A DNA stretch of 64,000 bases from Rhizobium johnstonii 3841 (GCF_000009265.1 NC_008381.1:424136-488135); one strand, 5' to 3'. Shown: positions 1 to 9,057, numbered from the stretch's first letter. Numbers and translations are program-made. The notes: generated by a model from the sequence alone, not told the origin.

Positions 1-1
1 T

Positions 2-646
2 TCACCCGACTTTCGAGACGATGCCGTGATCGAGGGCATAGCGGATGAGCCCAGCCGTGGTCGTAATGCCGAGCTTCTTTTTGAGATTCTTGCGATGCGT
101 TTCCGCCGTGGCGGAGGTGATCCCGAGCGTCTCGGCGATCTCCTTGTTGCTCCTGCCGGCAACGATCAGCCCGAGAATGTCGCGTTCGCGCGGCGTCAGG
201 GGATCGCTCCCCTCCTCCACGCGTTCGCCCATCAGCGCGTCGAACACGCCGGACGAGAAATATGTCCCCCCACCTGCCACGGTCTCGATGGCCGAGACGA
301 TCTCGTCGGTCGAAACGTCTTTCAGGATGTAACCGGCAGCGCCGTGCATGACCGAGGAGGAAATATACTCGCGGCTGTCATGCATGGAGAGCATCACGAC
401 CCGCGCCTGGGGGAGTTCGTTCCGGAACAGTTCGATCGCATCGATGCCGCTCAGCTTCGGCATGTTAATGTCCATCAGCACGACCTGCGGCAGGATCTGC
501 CGGCCGATCTCCAGTCCCGTTTGGGCAAGCCCGGCCGTGCCGGCAACTTCGATATGGTCGAATGTTTCGAGCACCGCCTTCAACCCGTCCAGCACCAGCG
601 GGTGGTTGTCGATCAAGAGCACCCTGATTTTCGGGCGTTCCGTCAT
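2..646 (-). CDS. NarL/FixJ-type response regulator
   Basis: A 214-residue two-component response regulator. The N-terminal receiver domain (about residues 7-122) has the phospho-acceptor Asp59 in VVLMDINMPK, acidic residue D13 and K109 in the YILKD motif. The C-terminal LuxR-type helix-turn-helix (about 148-208) contains LTPRERDIL and SNKEIAETLGI. It should be phosphorylated by the kinase encoded just upstream, whose stop overlaps this ATG by 4 bp (ATGA), so the two are translationally coupled. The stop codon lies at bases 2-4, so the gene is complete. Target genes cannot be read from the sequence. Confidence 0.93.
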   Translation of the reverse strand: MTERPKIRVLLIDNHPLVLDGLKAVLETFDHIEVAGTAGLAQTGLEIGRQILPQVVLMDINMPKLSGIDAIELFRNELPQARVVMLSMHDSREYISSSVMHGAAGYILKDVSTDEIVSAIETVAGGGTYFSSGVFDALMGERVEEGSDPLTPRERDILGLIVAGRSNKEIAETLGITSATAETHRKNLKKKLGITTTAGLIRYALDHGIVSKVG

Positions 647-2028
647 GCAGCTTCTGCCTGCCGATTGACGGGGCGATTGGCCGATTTCGGCATCATCGCC
701 GTCAGCGTCGTGCCTGCCTCGCTGCTGTTGATCAGCAGCAGGCCGCGGAAGTGGGCCATCCGCTCCTGCATGTTGCGCAGGCCGAGACCCGATCTGCCGG
801 ACATACCGTCTTTGATGCCGTCGAAGCCGGCGCCGTTGTCGGACACGGTCATGCGGGCGCGGCCGTTATCGCTCCAGAGCTTGACCGCAAGCTTGGAGGC
901 GCCCGCGTGGCGCTCGACATTGTTGAACGCTTCCTGGGCGACGCGATAAAGGGCGGTGTTCGCTTCGGCCTTCAGCGTGTCGGTGAAGCCTGAGGCGTCG
1001 ATCTTCGTCTCGATCCCCGTCCGCTCGGCAAAATGATAGCAGAGTGCCTCCAGCGCGGCCGTCAGGCCGAGGTCATCGAGCACGCGCGGGCGCAGATCGT
1101 GCGACAGCCGTCTGATTTCCTTGATGGCGCCGTTCAGCGCCTCGACACCGCGATCGATCGTCAGCGCTGCATCGTCGACATTGGTCCTGACCTTGCGGCC
1201 GGCAAGATCCATCGCATAGCGCACACCGACGAGATTTTGGGAAATGCCGTCGTGCAACTCGCGAGCAAGCCGCGCGCGCTCTTCTTCCTGGGTATCGATG
1301 ACCCGCTGCGTCAACGCCTTGAGCCGGCTGTCGGCCATGCGGCGCTCGTGGAACGTCAGCAGCATGCAGGTGGTGAAAACGACGAGCACCGAAGGCACGT
1401 CGATCAGCGCGACGATGACGAAGGTCCGTTTTATGTTGGCGCGCATCCCGGCGTTGGCGGCGGCACTTTGGGCAAAGACGTCATCCAGATAAACGCCGGT
1501 GCCGACGACCCAGTGCCATTTGTCGAGGCTGACGACGAAGGAGAGCTTGTCGGCGATTTGTCCGGTCGATGGTTTCTGCCACTTGTACTGATGCAGGCCC
1601 CCGCCCGCTTTTGCCGTGGCGATCAGTTCGGCAATGACCTTGTCGCCATCCGGGTCGGTAAGGTCGAGCCAATTGTGCCCATGCCGGAAACTCTGGCGCG
1701 GATGGACGATATTGTTGCCGTCATAGTCGTAGACAAAGAAATATCCGTCCTTGCCGTAGTCGAGCGAGGTCAGGATCGCCGCCACCTGCTGCTTGGCGGC
1801 TTCATCGTCGGAACCGGCTTTGTCATAGATCGTCTGGATGGCGGACAGAGCAAGGTTGGTCAGATTGAGGATTTCGGCTTCCTTGGTCTTCAGCATGTTC
1901 TGCTCGAACGTGTCGATGCTGTTCTTGGCGAGGTTTGCCGATTGCCAGGTGATGAAGGTGGTAATCGCAAGGATCGAAATGACGAGCGGAACGATCGCCA
2001 ATGCGATGATCTGGTGTCGTAACGTCAA
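643..2028 (-). CDS. Cache-domain sensor histidine kinase (NarX/DegS-like)
   Basis: A 461-residue membrane sensor kinase. There is an N-terminal transmembrane helix (about 8-30), a periplasmic single Cache domain (about 35-190, with DGYFFVYDYDGNNIVHP, typical of Cache_2 sensors of small organic acids), a second helix (about 202-225), a HisKA_3 dimerisation domain with the phospho-acceptor His in ARELHDGISQN, and a HATPase_c domain with N-box NNVERHA and G-box GLGLRNM. It is the partner of the overlapping response regulator. The ligand is unknown; Cache_2 relatives often bind carboxylates. No other gene of the pathway is adjacent, so the signal cannot be named. Confidence 0.92.
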   Translation of the reverse strand: MTLRHQIIALAIVPLVISILAITTFITWQSANLAKNSIDTFEQNMLKTKEAEILNLTNLALSAIQTIYDKAGSDDEAAKQQVAAILTSLDYGKDGYFFVYDYDGNNIVHPRQSFRHGHNWLDLTDPDGDKVIAELIATAKAGGGLHQYKWQKPSTGQIADKLSFVVSLDKWHWVVGTGVYLDDVFAQSAAANAGMRANIKRTFVIVALIDVPSVLVVFTTCMLLTFHERRMADSRLKALTQRVIDTQEEERARLARELHDGISQNLVGVRYAMDLAGRKVRTNVDDAALTIDRGVEALNGAIKEIRRLSHDLRPRVLDDLGLTAALEALCYHFAERTGIETKIDASGFTDTLKAEANTALYRVAQEAFNNVERHAGASKLAVKLWSDNGRARMTVSDNGAGFDGIKDGMSGRSGLGLRNMQERMAHFRGLLLINSSEAGTTLTAMMPKSANRPVNRQAEAA

Positions 2029-2115
2029 CGATCATTCCTCCCGAGAATTTGCGCCGGGAATTATGCCCTTTGTCAAATGCGAGTCCAGCGGCTTATCCGT
2101 GCGGTCGCGCCAGCG

Positions 2116-2580
2116 CTAGTCCAGGGGCACGAACAGGCCGAGCTTGACGTCCCGCAGCACCACATTCGTGTGCATGCGGCGGATCTGGGGATTGTCAGCC
2201 ATGATCAGTGCGGCGATGTCGTCATAATGCTCGACGTCGCGGGCGGTAACGATCGCGATCAGATCGACCGCACCGGTGACATAATAGACCTGCTGGATGT
2301 GATCCTGCTTCTCCGCCCAGAGGCGGAACTTCGCCAGCGCGTCGTAATTATCCCGCTCGATCTCCATCCCGACGATGAACACCATCGCTGTGCCTGTCGC
2401 CTTGCGGTCGACGACGGCCACCTCCGCTCTGATGATCCCTTCCTCGCGCAGTCGCTTCAACCGCCTCTGCACGGCCGAGACCGACAGTCCGATCCGTTCG
2501 GCAATGGTTTCGGCTTTCAGCTGGCAGTCGCGCTGAACGATATCGAGAATGTCACGGTCAAAACGATCCAGCTGTTCCAT
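2116..2580 (-). CDS. Lrp/AsnC-family transcriptional regulator
   Basis: 154 residues, the normal size for the family. The N-terminal helix-turn-helix (about 5-62; AETIAERIGLSVSAVQRRLKRL) is followed by an RAM/AsnC effector-binding domain (about 70-150; YYVTGAVDLIAIVTARD). Such proteins bind amino acids and form octamers. It is divergent from the amino-acid transporter operon beginning at 2744, with an inverted repeat between them, so it most likely controls that operon and itself. The inducer is presumably the transported amino acid (inference). Confidence 0.9.
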   Translation of the reverse strand: MEQLDRFDRDILDIVQRDCQLKAETIAERIGLSVSAVQRRLKRLREEGIIRAEVAVVDRKATGTAMVFIVGMEIERDNYDALAKFRLWAEKQDHIQQVYYVTGAVDLIAIVTARDVEHYDDIAALIMADNPQIRRMHTNVVLRDVKLGLFVPLD

Positions 2581-2648
2581 TGTCCAATCCTAGTTCTCGC
2601 CGCAGCAATTCGCACATTCTGCCGTACTTGCCGCACGAGGAAGATTAT

Positions 2649-2667
2649 TTTGCATAAAATATGCATA
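2649..2667. promoter_or_regulatory. Candidate Lrp/AsnC operator
   Basis: Inverted repeat TGCAT-AAAAT-ATGCA at 2651-2665 inside an AT-rich patch, in the 163-bp gap between the divergent lrp-type gene and the transporter operon. AT-rich dyads of about 15 bp are typical Lrp/AsnC sites. Assignment to this regulator rests on position only. Confidence 0.5.
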
Positions 2668-2743
2668 ATAGATGAAAACTGCGCGAAAAAACCGCGTTAT
2701 TTTATCATTATCCTTCGCAAGCTTAATTCACCCGGAACCATGC

Positions 2744-3523
2744 ATGCCAGATCAACCCTTTCCTGCTCTTCGCGTCGAAGATCTCCATAAAAGCTTCGGC
2801 TCGCAAGAGGTTCTCAAGGGTATTTCGGCGCAGGCCGAGAAGTCCGATGTAATTTCGATCATCGGCTCGTCGGGCTCCGGCAAGAGCACCTTTCTCAGAT
2901 GCATCAATTTCCTGGAAACGCCGGATCGTGGCCGCATCGCCGTGAACGGCGAGGAAATCGCGCTGAAGATGGGGCGGGACGGCCGGCTGCAGCCGCGCAG
3001 CTGGCGGCAGATCGAACGGCTGCGGACCGGACTGGGGATGGTCTTCCAGAGTTTCAATCTCTGGGCCCATCGGACGGTGCTGGAAAATGTCATCGAGGCG
3101 CCGGTGCATGTCATGGGCATTTCGCGGCGCGAGGCGATCGAAAAGGCCGAGGCCCTGCTCCACAAGGTTGGGCTCTTCGACAAGCGCCATGCCTATCCGG
3201 CTTTCCTCTCCGGCGGTCAACAACAGCGCGCGGCGATTGCGAGAGCCCTCTGCGTCGACCCTGATGTCATGCTGTTCGACGAGCCGACATCGGCGCTCGA
3301 TCCGGAGCTGGTCGGCGAGGTCCTGAAAGTCATCCGCGATCTCGCCGAAGAAGGCCGGACCATGCTGATCGTCACGCATGAAATGCGCTTCGCGCGCGAT
3401 GTCTCGAGCCGTGTTCTCTTCCTCCATCAGGGACGGATCGAGGAAGAAGGCCCGCCGGAGCAGATATTCGGCGCGCCGGTCAGCGCCCGCTGCCGGGAAT
3501 TCACCGGCCTCAGCGCCCACTGA
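2744..3523 (+). CDS. Polar amino-acid ABC transporter ATP-binding protein
   Basis: 259-residue HisP/GlnQ-type ATPase. Walker A is GSSGSGKST, the Q-loop follows FQSFNLW, the signature is LSGGQQQR, Walker B is VMLFDEPTSALD and the switch His is in VTHEM. The QSFNLWAHRTVLENV stretch is typical of the histidine/opine/ornithine group. I start at the ATG at 2744 because homology begins there; an in-frame ATG at 2672 would add 24 unlikely residues. No strong ribosome-binding site is visible. First gene of an operon with the binding protein and two permeases. Confidence 0.93.
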   Translation: MPDQPFPALRVEDLHKSFGSQEVLKGISAQAEKSDVISIIGSSGSGKSTFLRCINFLETPDRGRIAVNGEEIALKMGRDGRLQPRSWRQIERLRTGLGMVFQSFNLWAHRTVLENVIEAPVHVMGISRREAIEKAEALLHKVGLFDKRHAYPAFLSGGQQQRAAIARALCVDPDVMLFDEPTSALDPELVGEVLKVIRDLAEEGRTMLIVTHEMRFARDVSSRVLFLHQGRIEEEGPPEQIFGAPVSARCREFTGLSAH

Positions 3524-3570
3524 TGCACTCCGAGCTCTCATCGACAACACAAACCAGGAGAATCCTGCGA

Positions 3571-4344
3571 ATGAAACTGCTCCCCACGCTTCTCGCCGGC
3601 GCGGCACTCGTGCTTTCCGCCGTCACCGCACAGGCCGAAGTCCGCTTCGGCGTCATGAACGAATCCTATCCGCCCTTCTTCGCCAAGGATGCGTCGGGCC
3701 AATGGCAGGGATGGGAAATCGACCTGATGAATGCCGTATGCGAGGAGATGAAGGAGAAATGCTCGATCGTCGAGATTTCCTGGGATGGTCTCATTCCGGC
3801 TCTCCAGAGCAAGAAGTTCGACGTGATCTGGTCGTCGATGTCGAACACCGCGGAACGCTCGAAGGTGATCGACTTCACCGACAAATATTACAACACGCCG
3901 AGCACCTTGATCGGTCCCAAGGACCAGAAGCCGGGCGCCACCGCCGAGGACGTGAAGGGCAAGACCATCGGCATCCAGGTGTCGACGATCCAGTCGGAAT
4001 ATTACAAGAAGTATTTCGCCGCCGCTGCCGAGGAAAAGACCTATCAGACGCTCGATGAGGCTTTCCAGGATCTCGCTTCCGGCCGTATCGACTATGTCTT
4101 CGGCGATTCACTGGCGCTTGACGCTTTCCTGAAAAGCGATGGCGGCAAGGATTGCTGCGCCAAGATGGGCGACGTCGCCGACGACAAGGAGATTCTCGGC
4201 GCCGGCGTTTCGGGCGGCCTGCGCAAGGAAGACACGGAACTGAAGGCCAAGCTGAATACGGCGATCGCTGCCGTCCGTGCCAGTGGCCAGTATGACGCCA
4301 TCAACAAGAAATACTTCGATTTCGACATCTACGGCGCAAAGTAA
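3571..4344 (+). CDS. Polar amino-acid ABC transporter substrate-binding protein
   Basis: 257 residues with a clear signal peptide (MKLLPTLLAGAALVLSAVTAQA, cleavage after AQA near residue 22), then a type-II periplasmic binding fold (SBP_bac_3) beginning EVRFGVMNESYPPF. The start at 3571 is supported by AGGAG 10 bases upstream. Resembles lysine/arginine/ornithine and histidine binding proteins. Delivers substrate to the permease pair encoded next. The exact ligand is unknown; the methyltransferase at the end of the operon hints at a sulfur amino acid. Confidence 0.92.
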   Translation: MKLLPTLLAGAALVLSAVTAQAEVRFGVMNESYPPFFAKDASGQWQGWEIDLMNAVCEEMKEKCSIVEISWDGLIPALQSKKFDVIWSSMSNTAERSKVIDFTDKYYNTPSTLIGPKDQKPGATAEDVKGKTIGIQVSTIQSEYYKKYFAAAAEEKTYQTLDEAFQDLASGRIDYVFGDSLALDAFLKSDGGKDCCAKMGDVADDKEILGAGVSGGLRKEDTELKAKLNTAIAAVRASGQYDAINKKYFDFDIYGAK

Positions 4345-4356
4345 GCAGTCCTGATA

Positions 4357-5082
4357 ATGGCGACCGCGCAACAAGGTGTTCTGGACCTGCTGTCTCCTTA
4401 TCCTCCGGGATGGGGCGGCGTTCTTTTGGCAGGTGCGGTCTCCACGGTCGCCATCTCGGCTTGCGCTTTCGCGATCGGCTTGCTGCTCGGCACGGGCGGC
4501 GCGCTTGGAAAGCTTTCGGGCAATCGCATACTGCGCCTGCTGCTCGATCTCTATACCACGCTGATCCGCGCCGTTCCCGAGCTGATCCTGATCGTCGGGC
4601 TCTACTATGCCGGCACCGATGGCCTCAACCGGCTGCTCGCCGCTTTGGAGCTGCCGCCGGTCAATGTGAACGGCTTCGTCGCGGCCGTCGCCGTGCTGGG
4701 CTTCGTGCAGGGCGCCTACATGACGGAGGTGCTGCGCGGCGCGATTCTCGCCATTCCCGTCGGCCAGATCGAGGCCGCCAAGGCCTTCGGCATGGGGCCG
4801 GTGCTGAGGTTCCGTCGGGTCCTGCTGCCGGCGCTTTTGCCGAACGCGCTGCCGGGCCTTGCCAATCTATGGATGTCGGTCACCAAGGACAGCGCGCTGG
4901 TGGCGGTCGTCGGCTACCAGGAACTGGCGCTCGCCACCCGTCTTGCCGGGGCAAGCACCAAGCATTACTTCGTCTTTTTCCTTGCTTCGGCCCTTCTCTA
5001 TCTCGCCATCACGCTTGTTTCCAACGTCGTCTTCAAACTGATCGAGGGACGGGTACGGCGGGGGCAGCCGCGTCTTGCCTGA
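4357..5082 (+). CDS. Polar amino-acid ABC transporter permease (HisQ-type)
   Basis: 241-residue inner-membrane protein with about five hydrophobic helices and the permease EAA loop (EAAKAFGMGPVLRFRRVLLPALLPNALP simplified: EAAKAFGMG followed by LLPALLP) that contacts the ATPase. RAVPELILIVGLYY is typical of the HisQ/HisM family. Starts 12 bp after the binding protein and ends 12 bp before the second permease, so it is in the same transcript. Confidence 0.9.
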   Translation: MATAQQGVLDLLSPYPPGWGGVLLAGAVSTVAISACAFAIGLLLGTGGALGKLSGNRILRLLLDLYTTLIRAVPELILIVGLYYAGTDGLNRLLAALELPPVNVNGFVAAVAVLGFVQGAYMTEVLRGAILAIPVGQIEAAKAFGMGPVLRFRRVLLPALLPNALPGLANLWMSVTKDSALVAVVGYQELALATRLAGASTKHYFVFFLASALLYLAITLVSNVVFKLIEGRVRRGQPRLA

Positions 5083-5094
5083 AGAAAGCGCCCC

Positions 5095-5784
5095 ATGAAT
5101 TTCACCTGGATCTCTTCCTACTGGCCGCTGCTTCTGACCGGCGCCTGGCAGACTGTTTGCCTGCTGGTGATCTCCGTGGTGTTCGGCTTCGCCATCGCCA
5201 TAGGCCTCGCGTTTGCGCAGGTCAGCGGCGGCAGACTGACCCGGCTCCTGGCGCGGAGTTACTGCACCTTCTTTCGCGGCACGCCGCTGCTGATACAGCT
5301 ATGGCTTCTCTACTACGGGGTGGGCTCGCTGCTGCCCATGGTCCCCGGCATCCGCCAGAGCCTGTTCTGGCCGATCCTGCGCGAGGGCTTCTTCTTCGCC
5401 GCCGTCAGTTTTACCCTGAACTATGCAGCCTATGAGGCAGAGGTGTTGCGCGGCGCGCTGCTTGCCGTTCCCAAGGGCGAGCTCGAAGCGGGCCGGGCCT
5501 TCGGCCTGTCGCCCTGGATGCTGATCCGCCGCATCTGGCTGCCGCGCGCCATTCGAATCGCCCTGCCGACGATTGCGGGAGAGATCGTCATGCAGCTCAA
5601 GGCGACGCCGCTCGCCTTTACTGTGACGGTGATGGATCTTTATGCCGTGGCAAACAAGGTTCGGCAGGACACTCTGCTCGTCTATGAACCGCTGCTGGTC
5701 GTCACCCTCTTCTATCTCGCCCTGACCGCCGTCATCGCCCGCGTCTTCCGAAGTCTCGAAGCGCAGGTGCCGGTTCGCCGCTAG
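5095..5784 (+). CDS. Polar amino-acid ABC transporter permease (HisM-type)
   Basis: 229-residue integral membrane protein, partner of the preceding permease. It has the family segment FFRGTPLLIQLWLLYYG and the EAA loop GELEAGRAFGLSPW followed by IRRIWLPRAIRIALP. The importer would be a heterodimer of the two permeases with two copies of the ATPase. A GAAAG stretch 6-10 bp upstream of the ATG may serve as ribosome-binding site. Confidence 0.9.
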   Translation: MNFTWISSYWPLLLTGAWQTVCLLVISVVFGFAIAIGLAFAQVSGGRLTRLLARSYCTFFRGTPLLIQLWLLYYGVGSLLPMVPGIRQSLFWPILREGFFFAAVSFTLNYAAYEAEVLRGALLAVPKGELEAGRAFGLSPWMLIRRIWLPRAIRIALPTIAGEIVMQLKATPLAFTVTVMDLYAVANKVRQDTLLVYEPLLVVTLFYLALTAVIARVFRSLEAQVPVRR

Positions 5785-5904
5785 GCCGACGGGAAAGAGA
5801 CTGGTCATGAACTCGCTGGCGCACGAACCACGTACATCTCGCCCACTTTACGATGAAAAGCCCCGCGCCGCTGACGGCGCGACAGCCTGAATGGAGACCT
5901 CTTC

Positions 5905-6813
5905 ATGAGCACGATGCGAATTCTCGATGGCGGCATGAGCCGCGAACTGTTGCGGCTGGGCGCCGAGCTGAAACAACCGGAATGGTCGGCATTGGCGCTG
6001 ATCAACGCGCCGGATATCGTCCGTAGGGTCCACCAGGAATTCATCGCCGCCGGCTCTGAGGTGATTACGACAAACAGCTACGCGCTGGTGCCCTTTCACA
6101 TCGGCGAGGACCGGTTCCAGAAGGAAGGGGCGGCGCTGATCCGTCTCGCCGGCCGCTTGGCGCGCGAGGCGGCTGATTCCGTCACGGATCGGAAGGTGCT
6201 GGTCGCCGGCTCGCTGCCGCCGATCTTCGGCTCATACGAGCCGCAGAATTTTCAGCCTTCGCGGGTGCAGGATTATCTCGAGGTGCTTGTCGAAAACCTT
6301 TCTCCCTTCGTCGATATATGGCTCGGCGAGACGTTGAGCCTGATCGCCGAGGCAGAGGCTGTGCGCAAGGCGGTGGCGACGTCAGGCAAACCGTTCTGGA
6401 TTTCGTTCACATTGGCCGATGACGAGGCAGCGATAAGGGGCGGCGAACCCAAGCTTCGCTCCGAGGAAAGGGTCGAGGAGGCGGCGTCCTGGGCGGTTTC
6501 ATCGGGCGCTGACGCCCTCCTGTTCAATTGCAGCAAGCCCGAAGTCATGCAGGCGGCGGTGGAGACGGCCGCGCGCGTGTTCCGGAAGATGGATGCTCAC
6601 ATCGAAATCGGCGTCTATGCCAATGCCTTCCAAGGGGAGCAAGGCGAGGCAGCCGCCAATGAAGGCCTGCACGAGACACGCGCCGATCTGAATGACGATG
6701 CCTATTCGCGCTATGCCTGCTCCTGGGCCGAGGCCGGCGCGACGATCATCGGCGGCTGCTGCGGCATTGGCGCCGCCCACATCCATCGACTCAAGAAGAC
6801 GCTTTTGGGTTGA
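5905..6813 (+). CDS. Homocysteine S-methyltransferase family protein (MmuM-like)
   Basis: 302 residues, close to the 310 of E. coli MmuM. It has the N-terminal LDGGMSRELLRLGA, a zinc-binding Cys in LLFNCSKPE and the C-terminal pair of Cys in IIGGCCGIGAAHI, which together are the three zinc ligands of the family. Such enzymes transfer a methyl group from S-methylmethionine (or a similar sulfonium or betaine donor) to homocysteine, giving methionine. TGGAGA lies upstream of the ATG. It follows the importer by 120 bp in the same direction, so uptake of a methyl donor such as S-methylmethionine is a reasonable guess, not shown. Confidence 0.85.
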   Translation: MSTMRILDGGMSRELLRLGAELKQPEWSALALINAPDIVRRVHQEFIAAGSEVITTNSYALVPFHIGEDRFQKEGAALIRLAGRLAREAADSVTDRKVLVAGSLPPIFGSYEPQNFQPSRVQDYLEVLVENLSPFVDIWLGETLSLIAEAEAVRKAVATSGKPFWISFTLADDEAAIRGGEPKLRSEERVEEAASWAVSSGADALLFNCSKPEVMQAAVETAARVFRKMDAHIEIGVYANAFQGEQGEAAANEGLHETRADLNDDAYSRYACSWAEAGATIIGGCCGIGAAHIHRLKKTLLG

Positions 6814-6945
6814 ATAGCCGAGAGTGAGGCTGCTGCCGGCAATCGCAGTTCTCGGACTTTATTGATCCTCTTGGTGAAGTGACCTCGCGAGCGCTTTCAT
6901 CCGCCCTTCGGCGCCATCACCTTGATTTCTGAGAGATGCAGGGCA

Positions 6946-7731
6946 TCAGGTTCGTTTTGGCCGGCTCGGGGCATGGTCGAGGCCGGCGGCGGCCTTCTTC
7001 AGGCAGTCGAGGTAGCGGTCCCGGTTGGCGATGCCATCGTCGCGCGGCGTGACGAGGCAGAGCGTTGCGGCTGCATGGCCTTCCTCGCCCCGCACCGGTA
7101 CGGCAAAACAATGGGTGAAGCTGTCGACGATGCTGTTGAAGGTGAAGAGACCTTCACGCTCGGCCTGGCGCACCTCGGCGATGAAGGTTTGCGGCTCGAG
7201 CCATTCGCCGTTCGGCAGGCGAAAATCCTGCGGCGGAATGAAGTTCAGGATTTCTTGATCCGACAGGTGTGCGACGAGTAGACGGCCCGACGCCGTCCAC
7301 GGGATCGGCACCGACTGCCCGACATCCGTCGAAATGCGGAAGGGGCGCGCGCCTTCGCGCATGCGGACGACGGTGTATCTGTTTCCATCCAGCATGCAGA
7401 ACTGCGCCGTTTCCCGCGTCTCGTCGGCAAGCTGTTCCAGCGCCGCCTCGCATTCGCGGGTGAAGTCGAAATGGTTCTCATAGGCTGCGCCGAGGAAATA
7501 CAGTTTGCGGCCGAGATAGACACGCCCCTCGCCGCCCGTGAATTCCAGAATGCCATTCTGCAGCAGCAGGTTTACGAGCTCATAAACCGATGAGCGCGGT
7601 GCGCCGATCTGCGCGGCGATTTCGTTCGGCTTCAGGGCCTGGCGTTTCTGGCGCAGGAAATCGAGGATCTCGAAGGCGCGGTCGAGCCCTCGGGCGCGCT
7701 TGCCGGCTGCTTCGTCCTGAACTGCATCCAT
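6946..7731 (-). CDS. IclR-family transcriptional regulator
   Basis: 261 residues. Winged helix-turn-helix about 15-75 (ALKPNEIAAQIGAPRSSVYELVNLLL) and IclR effector domain about 90-250 (TVVRMREGARPFRIS, PWTASGRLLVAHL). I choose the ATG at 7731, which has AAGGGGA nine bases upstream; the longer frame reaching 7884 would run across the intergenic promoter region. Divergent from the sugar-type importer operon at 7950 and probably its regulator. Confidence 0.88.
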   Translation of the reverse strand: MDAVQDEAAGKRARGLDRAFEILDFLRQKRQALKPNEIAAQIGAPRSSVYELVNLLLQNGILEFTGGEGRVYLGRKLYFLGAAYENHFDFTRECEAALEQLADETRETAQFCMLDGNRYTVVRMREGARPFRISTDVGQSVPIPWTASGRLLVAHLSDQEILNFIPPQDFRLPNGEWLEPQTFIAEVRQAEREGLFTFNSIVDSFTHCFAVPVRGEEGHAAATLCLVTPRDDGIANRDRYLDCLKKAAAGLDHAPSRPKRT

Positions 7732-7734
7732 TGC

Positions 7735-7950
7735 TGTCGATCCCCTTTTTGTCCGGCCAAGCTTTTCAAGCCGTCTGCCACATCTGTCAATCGATCCCGC
7801 CATTCCTAGCGAATGAAATTTCTGCACCCCTCTTGCGAGGTAAAAAAATCGGCATAAGATCGCTTCGTCCGGTATATAGATCACATGTACGATATATTGG
7901 ACACAAATGGCAAGCCGTCAACGCTGCCGCACACAAAAAGGGGATCGACA
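7735..7950. repeat. 18-bp inverted repeat forming both divergent leaders
   Basis: The 18 bases ACAAAAAGGGGATCGACA occur at 7933-7950 on the plus strand and, identically, on the minus strand at 7735-7752. Each copy holds the Shine-Dalgarno sequence of the gene it precedes: the binding protein (ATG 7950) and the IclR regulator (ATG 7731). The identity is exact, which is unexpected for two unrelated leaders. Confidence 0.9.
7874..7897. promoter_or_regulatory. Candidate IclR operator
   Basis: Dyad ATATA-N4-ACATGT-N4-TATAT in the divergent promoter region, AT-rich against a GC-rich background and roughly midway between the two start codons. IclR-type regulators bind short AT-rich palindromes of this kind. 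Positional inference only. Confidence 0.35.
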
Positions 7951-9023
7951 TGAAGAATCTTGAAAACGGCATTTCCGCTTCGCTGCGCCGCCGCCTTCTC
8001 GCGGGCGCTGCCGCCGCTGCGGCACTCCTCGTCTTTTCGGCCGGCACGGCCTCGGCCGCCGCCAACTGCATCAAGGGTGACAGGAAGGCGCCCTATACGA
8101 TCGGCTGGGCAAACATCTACTCGGTGCCGACCTGGATGAAGCAGACCGAAGGCACCATCACGGCTGAAGTGGAGGAGCTGAAGAAGGCGGGCCTGGTGAG
8201 AGATCTGATGATCACGGACGCGCAGGGCAATGCCCAGACGCAGATCCAGCATATCCAGTCGATGATCGACGCCAATGTCGACGCCATCGTCGTGATCGCC
8301 GGTTCCTCCAACGCGCTCGACCGCGTCATATCAGATGCCTGCGACAAGGGCATCGCCGTCGTGAATTTCGACAGCCTTGTTAACACCGACAAGGTGACGG
8401 CGAAGATCAACACCGATTCCAACGAATGGGGCGCGACCGCTGCCAAGTGGATGGTCAGCCAGCTCGGCGGCAAGGGCAAGATCATCATCATGAACGGCCC
8501 GGCCGGCATTTCGGTGAGCGACGACCGCCGCAAGGGCGCCCAGCCGGTCCTCGACGCCAATCCCGGTCTCCAGGTGATCACCGAAACGAACACGGAATAT
8601 AACGTCGCCCCGGCACAGGAAGCGATGACCAGCCTGCTCTTCGCCAATCCCGAAATCGACGGCGTGCTGTCGCTCGGCGGCGCGCTATCGGCCGGCTCCG
8701 TCCTCGCCTTCGAGCGTCAGGGCCGCGATCAGGTGCCGACTACAGGTGAAAACGCCAGGCAGTTCCTGGAACTCTGGAAGGAGAAGGGACTGAAGGGCTG
8801 GGCGACCATGCAGCCCAACTGGCTCGGTGCACTTTCCGTTTACACCGCCGTGCAGGCGCTGGAAGGCAAGGACGTTCCGGCCTTCGTCAAGGTGCCGCTG
8901 CCTGTCATCGACGACAGCACGATCGGCAGCTACCTCGCCCGGGCCGACAAGTTCCCGGCTGACGGCTATATCTACTCGGACTACGACAAGGCGCTCTTCG
9001 ACAAGCTGCTTGCCACCAAGTAA
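7950..9023 (+). CDS. CUT2-type ABC transporter substrate-binding protein
   Basis: 357-residue periplasmic binding protein of the RbsB/Peripla_BP_4 type. A long Ala-rich signal peptide (about 1-40, LLVFSAGTASAAA) is followed by YTIGWANIYSVPTWMKQ and the typical IQSMIDANVDAIVVIAGS segment of the sugar-binding fold. The ATG at 7950 follows AAGGGG at eight bases; earlier in-frame starts would read through the promoter. First gene of an eight-gene operon reaching 16149. Although the fold is of the sugar class, the enzymes downstream handle amino or acylamino compounds and lactones, so the ligand may not be a plain sugar. Confidence 0.9.
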   Translation: MKNLENGISASLRRRLLAGAAAAAALLVFSAGTASAAANCIKGDRKAPYTIGWANIYSVPTWMKQTEGTITAEVEELKKAGLVRDLMITDAQGNAQTQIQHIQSMIDANVDAIVVIAGSSNALDRVISDACDKGIAVVNFDSLVNTDKVTAKINTDSNEWGATAAKWMVSQLGGKGKIIIMNGPAGISVSDDRRKGAQPVLDANPGLQVITETNTEYNVAPAQEAMTSLLFANPEIDGVLSLGGALSAGSVLAFERQGRDQVPTTGENARQFLELWKEKGLKGWATMQPNWLGALSVYTAVQALEGKDVPAFVKVPLPVIDDSTIGSYLARADKFPADGYIYSDYDKALFDKLLATK

Positions 9024-9057
9024 TCCGCCCAAGTAACTCGGGTTGAGGAAAGCCGTC

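Noticed and set aside
26..949. Plus-strand open frame of about 300 codons over the two-component genes
   Set aside because: Antisense shadow of high-GC coding sequence with no domain; the minus-strand genes are clear.
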